Below, piece by piece: positions 43,490 through 51,092 of a stretch of 64,000 nt of DNA; position 1 is the stretch's first letter; each line of letters begins with the position of its first letter. The notes beneath the pieces are model-generated. The model had not been told where the DNA came from. It did no database searches and saw nothing but the letters and a program-made list of their open reading frames with translations. The DNA lies in NCBI RefSeq assembly GCF_036194065.1, contig NZ_CP108096.1:62001-126000 (forward strand). The letters are read 5' to 3'. The position numbers were made by a program, and so were the translations under genes. This DNA is from Streptomyces sp. NBC_00239. GTDB taxonomy: Bacteria > Actinomycetota > Actinomycetes > Streptomycetales > Streptomycetaceae.

Positions 43490-44032
43490 TCAACTCCGTT
43501 CGGGCAGCGGGAGGGTGATGTCGATGACGCCGCCGCTGGCGGCGGGGATGGTGAGGTTGCGGCGGTGCAGGATGCGCAGGGCGCGACGGTTGGAGGCGCC
43601 GAACATCGCGGTGACGGTGCGGCAGTCGGGGTTGGCGGCGGCCGCGGCGAGCGCGTGGTCGGTGAGCCAGGTCCCCAGGCCCCGGCCTTGCCAGGCATCG
43701 CCGATCAGGACGGCGAGTTCGTAGACGCCGGCGGTGCGGGTCTTGAGCAGGTGGGTGACGGCGGCCGCGGTCTCGGGGGCCTCGGGGCGGTCGTGCAGGG
43801 TGGTGAGCCAGCTGTCGCCCGCGGCGGGGTGGACGAGCCGGGCGAACTCCGCTTCCTTCAATTCCCGGCGTGGCGAGGCGTATCGGGCGTACCGGCTGTC
43901 GAGGGAGCAGGCGTGGTGCAGGGCGTTCACCAGGTCGAGGTCGCCCAGGTGGGCGCGGCGGGTGGTGAACGGTGAGCCGGGTTTCGTGGTGGGTTCGCTG
44001 GGGGCTGGCGTGATGGTGCTCGGCGTGGACAA
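43490..44032 (-). CDS. GNAT acetyltransferase
   Basis: 180 aa. The TTG at 44032 has GGAG seven bases before. The acetyl-CoA loop is AWQGRGLGTWLTDHAL, followed by RTVTAMFGASNRRALRILHRR; an upstream strand carries YELAVLIGD. This is a stand-alone GNAT fold, substrate unknown. Its stop is 2 bases before the hydrolase start. A copy of the CTGTCCACA motif is 77 bp upstream. Confidence 0.8.
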   Translation of the reverse strand: MSTPSTITPAPSEPTTKPGSPFTTRRAHLGDLDLVNALHHACSLDSRYARYASPRRELKEAEFARLVHPAAGDSWLTTLHDRPEAPETAAAVTHLLKTRTAGVYELAVLIGDAWQGRGLGTWLTDHALAAAAANPDCRTVTAMFGASNRRALRILHRRNLTIPAASGGVIDITLPLPERS

Positions 44033-44109
44033 TCCGCTGCTCCTTCGTCTCGTCGGGGGCGCGCCGGGACGGAGGCGGGCCGAAGCAGGGAAAGGGTGCG
44101 GTGCGGGTC

Positions 44110-44125
44110 CTGTGGACAGAGCCCG
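44110..44125 (-). promoter_or_regulatory. Shared upstream motif, copy 3 (CTGTCCACA core)
   Basis: Complement CGGGCTCTGTCCACAG, differing from copies 1 and 2 at one of 16 positions, and in the same orientation to its gene (GNAT start at 44032, 77 bp away). With the copies at 1705-1721 and 7595-7611 it forms a set placed 55-89 bp before starts. Confidence 0.45.
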
Positions 44126-44147
44126 TCCGCCGCTACTGGCGGGTTAC

Positions 44148-44342
44148 CTACCTCTGGCCGGAGTTGGGCTTTCCGCGCTGTTTGCGCGCTATGGCGCGGC
44201 GGGTCGCCCGGCTCGGCTTCGGGGGTTGCTCGTCCCAGGTGTCGTCGGGCACGACGGTCTCCGTGGAGGTCAGGACGGTCTCCCAGCGGATGCCGCGGGT
44301 GCCGGGGCGTTCACCCCGCGGGGTGCTGCTCGGTCCGGTCAT
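44148..44342 (-). CDS. Small basic-tailed protein, 64 aa
   Basis: The ATG overlaps the whiB stop by 4 bases (ATGA). It begins MTGPSSTPRGERPGTRG and ends in a very basic tail (SRATRRAIARKQRGKPNSGQR); between them is an acidic VVPDDTWDEQPP stretch. No family was recognised. The 4-base overlap with whiB supports translation. Confidence 0.6.
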   Translation of the reverse strand: MTGPSSTPRGERPGTRGIRWETVLTSTETVVPDDTWDEQPPKPSRATRRAIARKQRGKPNSGQR

Positions 44343-44749
44343 GTCTGGCTCCTCGTCCTGGTCGCAGGTCGCGAGTGGCTCGGGCGGGCTCGGCGCTCGG
44401 CGCGGCGGAGGTATTCGGCGGACTTGCAGGGCCGGCAGGGTTTCTGACCGGCCCGCAGGTGACGGCGGTAGGCGGCGGTGGTTCCACAGGGCTTGAGCGC
44501 GATCTTGTGTCCGCGGCCGCGCCAGCCGGCGGGCGGGTGGCCGGCGGCGGCGCGCTCGGCGCTGGTCTCGCCGCCCCAAGTGCCCCACTCCCGGTTGTTG
44601 CGGGCCTGCGTACGGCAGTGAGCGGCGAGCGGACAGCCGGCGCACAGCTTCCGGGCCGCGGCGGCCTGGGCGTCGTCGTGGAAGATCTCCGGGTCGGCGC
44701 TGGCGCAGGGTGTGGCCGCCTCGGGGTGGGCGAGGGCGGGGCTGCTCAT
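44339..44749 (-). CDS. WhiB-family iron-sulfur regulator
   Basis: 136 aa. The four [4Fe-4S] cysteines are Cys15, Cys36, Cys39 and Cys45 (CAGCPLAAHC), followed by the conserved turn WGTWGGET (55-62). The C-terminal part has a second cysteine set, CGTTAAYRRHLRAGQKPCRPC (88, 105, 108), seen in some actinobacterial WhiB-like proteins, then a basic tail. WhiB proteins sense redox state or nitric oxide and bind sigma factor A. It is part of a run of overlapping genes (57 aa, WhiB, 64 aa) downstream of a DciA-like gene. Confidence 0.9.
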   Translation of the reverse strand: MSSPALAHPEAATPCASADPEIFHDDAQAAAARKLCAGCPLAAHCRTQARNNREWGTWGGETSAERAAAGHPPAGWRGRGHKIALKPCGTTAAYRRHLRAGQKPCRPCKSAEYLRRAERRARPSHSRPATRTRSQT

Positions 44750-44919
44750 GCGGTTGCTCCGGCGGCGAGGGCGCCGGCCAGCAGGCGCAGCAGTGCATCG
44801 CGCTGCGCGTAGAGCACGTCGAGTTCGGGGTCGGTGATGGTCGAAGCGGTCTTGCGGGCGGGCCGGCTCCAGGTGGGCGGGGGTGCCGGTAGCGGGTGCT
44901 CGGCGTGGGTGGAGGTCAT
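44746..44919 (-). CDS. Small protein, 57 aa
   Basis: MTSTHAEHPLPAPPPTWSR, then a helical end (ITDPELDVLYAQRDALLRLLAGALAAG). Its stop overlaps the whiB start (ATGA), so whiB translation is probably coupled to it. No family was recognised. It lies 59 bp after the DciA-like gene. Confidence 0.6.
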   Translation of the reverse strand: MTSTHAEHPLPAPPPTWSRPARKTASTITDPELDVLYAQRDALLRLLAGALAAGATA

Positions 44920-44978
44920 GGGCGGGGCTGCTCTCGTTCGTACGCGTCGGGCCGATAGCGGGGGCGGGGGCGGGGTGG

Positions 44979-45842
44979 TCAGGGAGGTCCGGCGCGGGTG
45001 TGGCTCCGGCCGTCCAGGAGCGCGCGGCGGGTGAGCTTGTATCCGGAGGAGGCGTTCTCCCGGGTGATGACCGGCGCCTCGTTGGTGCGCAGTGCCGGGG
45101 TGGGGACGCCGACCTGGGCGAGCGCCTGCTGGTAGCCGTCGCACCCGTCCTGCCGTGTCCGGGCCGGCGCCTGGTCGGCGGCGGGTGCGGCGGGCGGGCT
45201 CTTGAGCAGGGCTCGGACCTGCTGGTAGCCGTCGCTTCCGTCTTCTCGGGTGCGGACCCGGCCCCTGGGCGTTCCGGCGGGGGCGGGCGCGAGCGCGGCC
45301 CGCGCGCGGTGGTAACCGGGCGAGGCGTTCTCGCGGGTGCGGATCTCTCCGCGCGGCGTGGGGGCGGCCGGTTCGAGTGCCGGGGCGGGGGAGGTCATGG
45401 AGGTGCGACCGCCGACCGGGAGGACCCGGATCTGCCGTACGGCTTCGGTGCCGACCGCGGTGTTGGCCTGCCGGATGAGCTGCGCGCTGATCAGGCGGGC
45501 CTGGGTGGCCCAGGCGCTGGTGGCGGGGACGAGGTCGAGCCGGCCGGTGCGCGGGTCGAAGGCCGCCGGCCGCAGGTTGTCGGCGATCTCCGGAGTGACG
45601 ATCGTGGGCCACTGGTCCATCACGGACCCGCCGGCCGCGGGGGTCTCCCAGCCGCGCTCGGTGACGAGCTGGGCCAGGGCGCCGCCGAGGCCCAGGGGGT
45701 CGCGGCCGTTGCGGCGGGCGACCGGGCGCCGCTTGGGGGCCCGCTTCGCCGAGGTGGTGGCGCCGCGTTCCTTGGCGGCCTTCTTCGCGGCGGCCAGGGC
45801 GACGCGCGCCAGGTCCACGCCGGTGGGCTCGTCGGTGCTCAT
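44979..45842 (-). CDS. DciA-like (DUF721) protein with four C-terminal repeats
   Basis: 287 aa. Residues about 48-142 match the DUF721/DciA fold (DPLGLGGALAQLVTERGWE, MDQWPTIVTPEIADNLRP, LDLVPATSAWATQARLISAQL). DciA loads the replicative helicase in bacteria without DnaC. The rest carries four near-copies of a 16-residue unit: TRENASPGYHRARAAL (169), TREDGSDGYQQVRALL (198), TRQDGCDGYQQALAQV (229), TRENASSGYKLTRRAL (260), spaced 29-31 residues. Its ATG overlaps the stop of the winged-helix gene by 4 bases. Confidence 0.8.
   Translation of the reverse strand: MSTDEPTGVDLARVALAAAKKAAKERGATTSAKRAPKRRPVARRNGRDPLGLGGALAQLVTERGWETPAAGGSVMDQWPTIVTPEIADNLRPAAFDPRTGRLDLVPATSAWATQARLISAQLIRQANTAVGTEAVRQIRVLPVGGRTSMTSPAPALEPAAPTPRGEIRTRENASPGYHRARAALAPAPAGTPRGRVRTREDGSDGYQQVRALLKSPPAAPAADQAPARTRQDGCDGYQQALAQVGVPTPALRTNEAPVITRENASSGYKLTRRALLDGRSHTRAGPP
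45018..45338 (-). repeat. Four protein-level repeats in the DciA-like gene
   Basis: The region codes for four units of the form TRE(N/D)xSxGYxxxRALL, separated by Pro/Ala-rich linkers of 13-15 residues. Conserved positions are Thr-Arg, Gly-Tyr and, in most units, Arg-Ala-Leu. The regular spacing and linker composition suggest tethered binding peptides. Confidence 0.75.
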
Positions 45843-47230
45843 GCGGGCCTCCAGCTGTGCACGACGGTGCGGCCGAGGCGGGCAAGGCGCTGGACCTGGT
45901 CGACCAGGGCCGAGCTGTACAGGCGGCGGGTGTAGGTCTCGCCGCAGGCGGTCAGGGTGGCGCGGACGAGGGCGGGGTCCTTGAGTGCGGCGGCGCGCAG
46001 TTCGATGACCTCGTCGCGGGTGAGCTGTTCGAGGGCGACCAGGCCGTCGTCGCCGACGGCGAGTTCGCGCTCGTCGGCCGCCGGGGTGGCAGGCTGCTGC
46101 AGCTGGGCGAAGGCCGCGTCGACCTCGCGGGCCACGGCGCGGCTGGCGGGCCTGCGGCAGTCGTCCTGCCACCACTCGGCGTGCCGGTCGTGTTCGGCGG
46201 GGCGTGAGTCGCGCCAGTGGTCGACGATCGCGGTGCGCTTGGCGGGGGTGTCGTACAGCAGGTGCGCGCCCTTGAGGCGGCTGGCGAGGAAGCCGGAGGG
46301 GCGGTGGACACGGCGGGCGGGGGCTGCGAGTCCGACGACGGCGATGACCTCGGCCGTGCTCCATCCGGCGTCGGCGACGTGCCGCACGATCCAGGCGATC
46401 CGTGGGACGGCGGCGCGGTGGAGCCAGCCGACCTGCTGGATGAGCTCGGCGGCGAGCTGGTAGCGGCGGCCGGTGGTGTTGAGCTTCCGGCGGGTGGGCT
46501 TCTTGGGGGCGGGGGACTTGTGCTGCCCGCTGGCGAGCTTGCTCTCAGAGGGAGAGTTGAGATCACCCGCAGTAGAAGAACTAGAAGTACTACCCACCAT
46601 TGGGGTGCAAGACGGGGTTCCCGAAGTCGCCTTCAGCGTGCGGCGGTTAGCCCCCTTTGTCCGCTTCTTGCGGCGCGACGGGCGGGCGGCGGCGTGGAGC
46701 TCCTTGAGCAGCGGGATCTTGTCCTGGGCGAAGCCGCGCACGGAGCGGATGAGGGTGTCCGAGGGGCCGGTGCGCAGCCCTGCGGCGTCGTCGAAAGCCT
46801 GCGGGATGGTGCGCTCGAACTCGCTGGCCCGTCCGCCGCAGCCGGCTACGCGGGTGCCCCTGGCGCGGTAGGTGAGCAGGCCGCTCTCCCGCAGCATGGC
46901 GAGGTGGTATTTGACGGTGCGCTCGGAGAGCTTCAGCCACTGGACCAGGTTGCCGACGCTGGGGCGGCACTCGGTGAGGTGGGCGATCGCCTTGGCCATG
47001 CGCCAGGTGGTGATGCCGAACTTCTTCGGCCCGTGGGAGCCGGAGGAGGCGAACGGGCTGTACTTGTAGAACCAGTACACGGCTTCGAGCCATGCCTCGC
47101 CGCTCGGCGCGATGCGGCCGCCGGTCGTGGACATCCACTGACCGGCGGAGGGCACGCGGTGGCCGGCGACGTCGTGCTCCGCGGCAGGCGGCAGGGGCGC
47201 CGGCCGGGGTGGTGCAACGGTCGTGGGCAC
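45839..47230 (-). CDS. Winged-helix protein, candidate replication initiator
   Basis: 463 aa. The GTG has AGGA six bases before. Residues about 45-140 are a winged helix: VYWFYKYSPFASSG...ITTWRMAKAIAHLTECRPSVGNLVQWLKLSERTVKYHLAMLRESGLLTY. The latter half is the recognition helix of an ArsR/MarR-like fold. A Ser-rich linker (GSTSSSSTAGDLNSPSES) of lower GC separates a second helical domain (KLNTTGRRYQLAAELIQQVGWLHRAAVPRIAWIVRHVADAGW). Together with the overlapping DciA-like helicase-loader gene it suggests replication control of a plasmid. That is an inference; transcription regulation is the alternative. Confidence 0.6.
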   Translation of the reverse strand: MPTTVAPPRPAPLPPAAEHDVAGHRVPSAGQWMSTTGGRIAPSGEAWLEAVYWFYKYSPFASSGSHGPKKFGITTWRMAKAIAHLTECRPSVGNLVQWLKLSERTVKYHLAMLRESGLLTYRARGTRVAGCGGRASEFERTIPQAFDDAAGLRTGPSDTLIRSVRGFAQDKIPLLKELHAAARPSRRKKRTKGANRRTLKATSGTPSCTPMVGSTSSSSTAGDLNSPSESKLASGQHKSPAPKKPTRRKLNTTGRRYQLAAELIQQVGWLHRAAVPRIAWIVRHVADAGWSTAEVIAVVGLAAPARRVHRPSGFLASRLKGAHLLYDTPAKRTAIVDHWRDSRPAEHDRHAEWWQDDCRRPASRAVAREVDAAFAQLQQPATPAADERELAVGDDGLVALEQLTRDEVIELRAAALKDPALVRATLTACGETYTRRLYSSALVDQVQRLARLGRTVVHSWRPA

Positions 47231-47296
47231 AGGGGTTCCTGGGATTTCGGGTGCGCGAAGTAGGCCCGCGGCAGTTCGGGCCTGAAGGACAGGTGG

Positions 47297-47314
47297 GGCG
47301 CGCGGCGGCGCGCC
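47297..47314 (-). terminator. Hairpin after the 134-aa HTH gene
   Basis: GGCGCGC (47297-47303) pairs with GCGCGCC (47308-47314) around a 4-base loop, 4 bases past the stop at 47319. It separates this gene from the winged-helix gene that follows. Confidence 0.6.
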
Positions 47315-47318
47315 GGGT

Positions 47319-47723
47319 TCAGCAGTCGAGTGAGAACGTCATCTGGACGGGATCGGCCGTCTCGTCCGGTTCAGTGGACCGGGCAGGTTCTGCGGGCTGT
47401 GCGGGGGCGGGCGTGCCGGGGGCAGCGGAGTTGCGGACCCGGATCCGGGCCGGGGTGCGGCACACGATGCGCGGGGCGGCCGGGTTCGCGGCCTCCTCCG
47501 CGACCAGGTTCTGCAGTCGCTTGACGTTTCGGGGGGACAGGCCGGTGGCGTGGCGGACCTTGAGGTACGACGCGCCGCGGGTGAGCATCTCGATGGCGAT
47601 GAGCTCGGCGCGGGCGCGGTCGACGTTGTAGACCGGCCAGGGCCGCGCCGGCAGCACGGTGACCTTCTCGGTCGCCTCCGCCGTTGCTGCCACTTCTTCC
47701 TGCGGGTCGGCGTCCTCGGCCAC
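47319..47723 (-). CDS. Small HTH-type protein, 134 aa
   Basis: The GTG directly follows the sortase stop (TAAGTG), so the two are probably coupled. The middle holds a compact helix-turn-helix-like run (ARAELIAIEMLTRGASYLKVRHATGLSPRNVKRLQNLV). The flanks are acidic or Pro/Ala-rich. No family was assigned. It may regulate the sortase/adhesin pair or the replication-like genes downstream. Confidence 0.6.
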   Translation of the reverse strand: MAEDADPQEEVAATAEATEKVTVLPARPWPVYNVDRARAELIAIEMLTRGASYLKVRHATGLSPRNVKRLQNLVAEEAANPAAPRIVCRTPARIRVRNSAAPGTPAPAQPAEPARSTEPDETADPVQMTFSLDC

Positions 47724-48542
47724 TTAGGCACCGCCCTTGGCCGAGACGAGGTCCGCCTCGACGACGACCCGCTTGGTGTGGCCGGTGGCCGGCCAGCAGG
47801 TCACGAGGGTCAACTTCGCCTTGGTGGGGGTGGAGTCCGGGTGGCCGGGCACCTGGGCGATGACGTCCACGTCGGTCGGCGCGACGGTGTGTACACGGGT
47901 GACGGTGTAGACGTAGGTGATGCGGTGCGCGGTGGTCACCTGGATCTCAGCGCCGGTGGTGATGCGGTCGATGTCACGGAAGGCGGGGTCGGCGACGCCG
48001 GAACGGTGGCCGGCCAGCGCGAAGTTCCCGGTCTGGCCCGGCTGTTCGGTGTCCGGGAAGTGGCCGACACCCGCGCGCAGCTGCATCTCGCCGACCCCGT
48101 CGTAGACGGGCTGGGCCCAGTCCTTGCCGAGGGCGGGGATGCGCAGGACTTCGGCGATGCGGCCGCCGGGTCCCGTTCCGTTCGTGCCGCCCACCGCGTG
48201 GGCGCCCTGGGCGGCCGGGTTGGCGGCGCTCCAGTCGGACAGGGTGCGGCTCGCGGCGTCGCGGGAGGCCCCGGTGCTGTCCGCGACCTTCGCCTTCCCG
48301 TTGGCGGGTGCGGCGGAGGAGGTCAGCGGGTCCGGCGTCTGCACGGCGCTGGACTTCGCGGCGGCCGGGGTGCGGTCGCCGGAGTCGTGGCCGGTCTGCG
48401 TCCACAGCAGAGCGGCGACGCCCAGACCCGCGGCCGCCGCGGCCGCGGCGAGCACGAGACGGCGTCGGCCGAAACGGGCGGGGCCGGACTCGCGGGAGTT
48501 GATGGCGTCGTCGGACTCGGAGGTGCTGTTCGTGCGGGGCAT
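47724..48542 (-). CDS. Class E sortase
   Basis: 272 aa from the ATG at 48542 with AGGAAA before it. One membrane segment after a basic stretch (RRRLVLAAAAAAAGLGVAALLW), then a Thr/Ala-rich stalk and the sortase barrel. Catalytic residues: His179 (LAGHRS), Cys249 (TLVTC), Arg258. The class E pattern is consistent with actinobacterial housekeeping sortases, which join surface proteins to peptidoglycan and prefer LAxTG-type signals. The neighbour upstream encodes a protein ending LPQTGA, a plausible substrate. Confidence 0.85.
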   Translation of the reverse strand: MPRTNSTSESDDAINSRESGPARFGRRRLVLAAAAAAAGLGVAALLWTQTGHDSGDRTPAAAKSSAVQTPDPLTSSAAPANGKAKVADSTGASRDAASRTLSDWSAANPAAQGAHAVGGTNGTGPGGRIAEVLRIPALGKDWAQPVYDGVGEMQLRAGVGHFPDTEQPGQTGNFALAGHRSGVADPAFRDIDRITTGAEIQVTTAHRITYVYTVTRVHTVAPTDVDVIAQVPGHPDSTPTKAKLTLVTCWPATGHTKRVVVEADLVSAKGGA

Positions 48543-48576
48543 GAGTGTTTCCTGCGAGTGAGAGCGGCGCGGGCCG

Positions 48577-48622
48577 GGCGGTGGGGTGGTGCTCAGCTGG
48601 GGCTGGTCACCACCCCACCGCC
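48577..48622 (-). terminator. 15-bp hairpin between adhesin and sortase genes
   Basis: GGCGGTGGGGTGGTG (48577-48591) pairs perfectly with CACCACCCCACCGCC (48608-48622) around a 16-base loop. It starts 36 bases past the adhesin stop and ends 35 bases before the sortase start, so it may attenuate transcription into the sortase gene. Confidence 0.8.
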
Positions 48623-48657
48623 GCCGGGTCCGCAGTGGACGCGGGGCGCAGCGGTGG

Positions 48658-49905
48658 TCAGGCGCCGGTCTGCGGCAGGACCGGGATGGTGACCGGGCGC
48701 GGCTTCGGCTTCGGCTGCTCGGGGATCTTGGTGTCCTTGACCGCGACCTCGGCCGTCTTGCCGTCGGTGACGGTGGCCTTCTGGTCGGCGGCGAGCTGGT
48801 AGCCCTCGACGGCCTTGACCTCGTGCACGGTGTAGGTGCCGGGTGCGAGGTCCTTGGCCTGCCAGGTCCCCTTGGCGTCGGTCTTGCCGGTGGCAACGGT
48901 CTTGCCCGCGCTGTCCTTGACGGCGAACTCGACGCCGTCGAGGGCCTTCTTGGTGTCGGCCGCGGTCTTGGTGACGACCAGGGCGCCCTTGGGGCTGTCG
49001 GTCTTCAGGTGCACCTCGGCCTGGGCGCTGGAGGCGCCGCCGGCGAGCAGCAGGCGCTGGGCCTTGGCGTTGTTCGGCGTCAGTGCGCGCAGCTGGGTGG
49101 CGGGCAGCGTCTTGGCCTGGGCCTTGAAGTCGACGGTGCCGTCCTTGGCCGGGGTGATGGTCGCGGTGGCGATGCCGTCGGCGTTGGTGGTGATGCTTGC
49201 CGCTCCCGCGGCCGCGCCGGAGACGTCGAGGTCGAGCTTGATGCCGGGCACCTTGTGGCCGGAGGCGGCGGTGACGTCGAGGGTGACGGACGTCTTCACC
49301 CCGGGCTTGAGCGGGCTGTCGATCGGCTTGACGTTGACCTTGTACGGGCCGGCGAACATCGCGGCCTCGTTGAGGTAGCCGGTGGCCCACTTCTTCGCCG
49401 ACGGCGAGACGTTGGAGTAGCCGAGACGCTCCAGGGCGCGCTTGCCGTCGGGCAGTGCGTACGTCGTGCCGGCCTCGAGGTAGGTGTAGACGACGGCGTC
49501 GACCGCGGCGGCCTGCTCGTCGTTCTTGGTCTGCCCGTACTTGCCGAGCACGTAGGCGGCGCGGGCGAGGTCCTCGGCGGAGGCGTTCTTGCCGGTGGCC
49601 TTGGAGGTCCAGGCGGTGACGGACTTGGCGGGCCCGTATCCGCCGGCCGCGTCGGGGCCGGCGAGCTCGGGGTCCGCACAGTAGGCGAGGCCGTCGACGC
49701 CGGCGACGGTGTAGCCGCCGATGTGGGAGGTGTCCGGCTTTCCGGTACTGTCCGGAATCAGGTATCCAGGTCCCCACTTGTCCGCCGCGACCGCGTGCGG
49801 CGCGAGCAGAATGCCCGTGCCCAGCGCAACCGCCGTGCCAAACACGACATGACGCTGAATTCGGGAGCGGGCATGCGAGCGGGGGCGTGTTGATGCAACA
49901 CTCAT
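48658..49905 (-). CDS. Secreted thioester/SpaA-type adhesin ending in LPQTGA
   Basis: 415 aa. A signal peptide with a basic start, hydrophobic core and likely cut after APHAVA. A thioester-domain-like region follows: Cys76 in AYCADP and Gln131 in DEQAAAVDAVVY could form the Cys-Gln bond used by surface adhesins to grip host molecules. Then come two beta-rich domains and a SpaA/Cna-B-like domain (about 308-400, LDGVEFAVKD, GTYTVHEVKAVEGYQL). The last six residues are LPQTGA. A normal sorting signal would continue with a hydrophobic segment and a basic tail; here translation stops at once. ATG with GGAG six bases before. Confidence 0.8.
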   Translation of the reverse strand: MSVASTRPRSHARSRIQRHVVFGTAVALGTGILLAPHAVAADKWGPGYLIPDSTGKPDTSHIGGYTVAGVDGLAYCADPELAGPDAAGGYGPAKSVTAWTSKATGKNASAEDLARAAYVLGKYGQTKNDEQAAAVDAVVYTYLEAGTTYALPDGKRALERLGYSNVSPSAKKWATGYLNEAAMFAGPYKVNVKPIDSPLKPGVKTSVTLDVTAASGHKVPGIKLDLDVSGAAAGAASITTNADGIATATITPAKDGTVDFKAQAKTLPATQLRALTPNNAKAQRLLLAGGASSAQAEVHLKTDSPKGALVVTKTAADTKKALDGVEFAVKDSAGKTVATGKTDAKGTWQAKDLAPGTYTVHEVKAVEGYQLAADQKATVTDGKTAEVAVKDTKIPEQPKPKPRPVTIPVLPQTGA

Positions 49906-50189
49906 CCAGATCTCCGTTCGGGGACTGCCAACCGGACCCGGCCATTAACGGTTCCTAGGCCACTTCGTGACCGGGTCCGGTGGACCCGTCCCTCGCGGGA
50001 CGGGTAGTTCAGTGGTGAATAAACAGGGCATAAGATCAACGTGCGACGCGATGCCCCACTCACCAGGTGCGATACAGAAACGTACGGTAGATTCGTGTAT
50101 CGATCAAGCCGGTTGCTGTCAGCCGGTTGCCGTTATGGTGCAGTGATCGTCGCCGAAGTCGTCTAGACCACCACCTCGCAGGAGTTCAT
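49906..50189. promoter_or_regulatory. Divergent control region with hairpin and direct repeat
   Basis: It lies between the adhesin (reverse) and XRE regulator (+) genes. ACCCGTCCC-TCGC-GGGACGGGT (49984-50005) is a perfect hairpin. AGCCGGTTGC occurs at 50107-50116 and 50121-50130, a 14-bp spacing typical of operator half-sites, 60-80 bp before the XRE start. The stretch 50010-50110 is relatively AT-rich. No gene was seen. Confidence 0.5.
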
Positions 50190-51092
50190 GTGCCCCGTCA
50201 GTTCGACGGCCGCAAAGTACGCGCTGTCCGACGCGGTAGAGAGCTCAGCCAGAAGCAGCTGGGCGCGTGCGAGGGCGTGGGCGTCAGCGGCCCCACCGTT
50301 GCCCGGTGGGAGAGCGGCGACGAGATGCCCAAGGGCGACAAGCTCCCCGCGATCGCTGCCGCACTCGGTCAGCCGCTCGACGCCCTGTTCCCCCACGAGG
50401 GCCCCGCGGACCTGCAGCTCCTGCGCTGCGACGCCGGCCTCAGCGTGGCGCAGGCCGCTGCGGTCATCGACGCCACCCGCGTGCCCCTGGCCAACGCGGA
50501 ATCCGGCAGACGCCGGCTACAGGACGCGTACGTGGGCCCTCTCGCGGACGCCTACGGGGTGACCCGGGAAGAACTGCTGGCCGCCCAGGACGTCTCGTTC
50601 GGCCTTCGCACTGCACGAGCGTCTGCGCCGTCGCGGGACGAGCAGCCGTCCCTGCCCCGCACAGTCGCGGAGAAGATCAACTACCTTCTGCAGTACGGGT
50701 ACGAGGGCCAGACGGCTCCGTCCGACGAACAGATCGCGCAGGCCGTCAACGAGCACGCGCGCGCGCACGGCCGCATGGGAAGTACCACAGCCGACGACAT
50801 CGCCGCGCTCCGCGAGGGTGCCACGACTGACGTCTCGGATTCGGTGCGTGCCGGCCTGGCTCACGCTCTCCAGGTCGATGCCGCCCTCTTCCGGGACGAC
50901 GAGGAGTTGAGCCCCACGGTCCGCGAGTTCCTCGCAGCCGTCCGCTTCTTCCGGTCGATCCAGGAAGGTCAGATCCTCGGCCTTGCTGCCCGCGGCAACC
51001 ACACGGGCTTGTCGGCCGAAACGATGACCAAGATCAACGAGATCGTCGGAGAGCTGAAGCACAAGTTGCCGGGCGTAGAAGACGGGTCCTGA
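50190..51092 (+). CDS. XRE-family regulator with two HTH domains, 300 aa
   Basis: GTG at 50190 with GGAG five bases before. Two helix-turn-helix domains in tandem: VRAVRRGRELSQKQLGACEGVGVSGPTVARWESG (about 10-45) and LLRCDAGLSVAQAAAVIDATRVPLANAESGRRRL (about 76-110). The C-terminal part (PRTVAEKINYLLQYGYEGQTAPSDEQIAQAVNEHA onward) resembles the N-terminal sensing half of other XRE regulators found on actinobacterial plasmids. It probably regulates itself through the AGCCGGTTGC repeat upstream and perhaps the adhesin gene. Confidence 0.8.
   Translation: MPRQFDGRKVRAVRRGRELSQKQLGACEGVGVSGPTVARWESGDEMPKGDKLPAIAAALGQPLDALFPHEGPADLQLLRCDAGLSVAQAAAVIDATRVPLANAESGRRRLQDAYVGPLADAYGVTREELLAAQDVSFGLRTARASAPSRDEQPSLPRTVAEKINYLLQYGYEGQTAPSDEQIAQAVNEHARAHGRMGSTTADDIAALREGATTDVSDSVRAGLAHALQVDAALFRDDEELSPTVREFLAAVRFFRSIQEGQILGLAARGNHTGLSAETMTKINEIVGELKHKLPGVEDGS

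Noticed and set aside
49990..50035. tRNA-like D-arm (GGGTAGTTCAGTGGTGAAT)
   Set aside because: No anticodon stem, T-arm or acceptor 3' end follows; the resemblance ends after about 25 bases.
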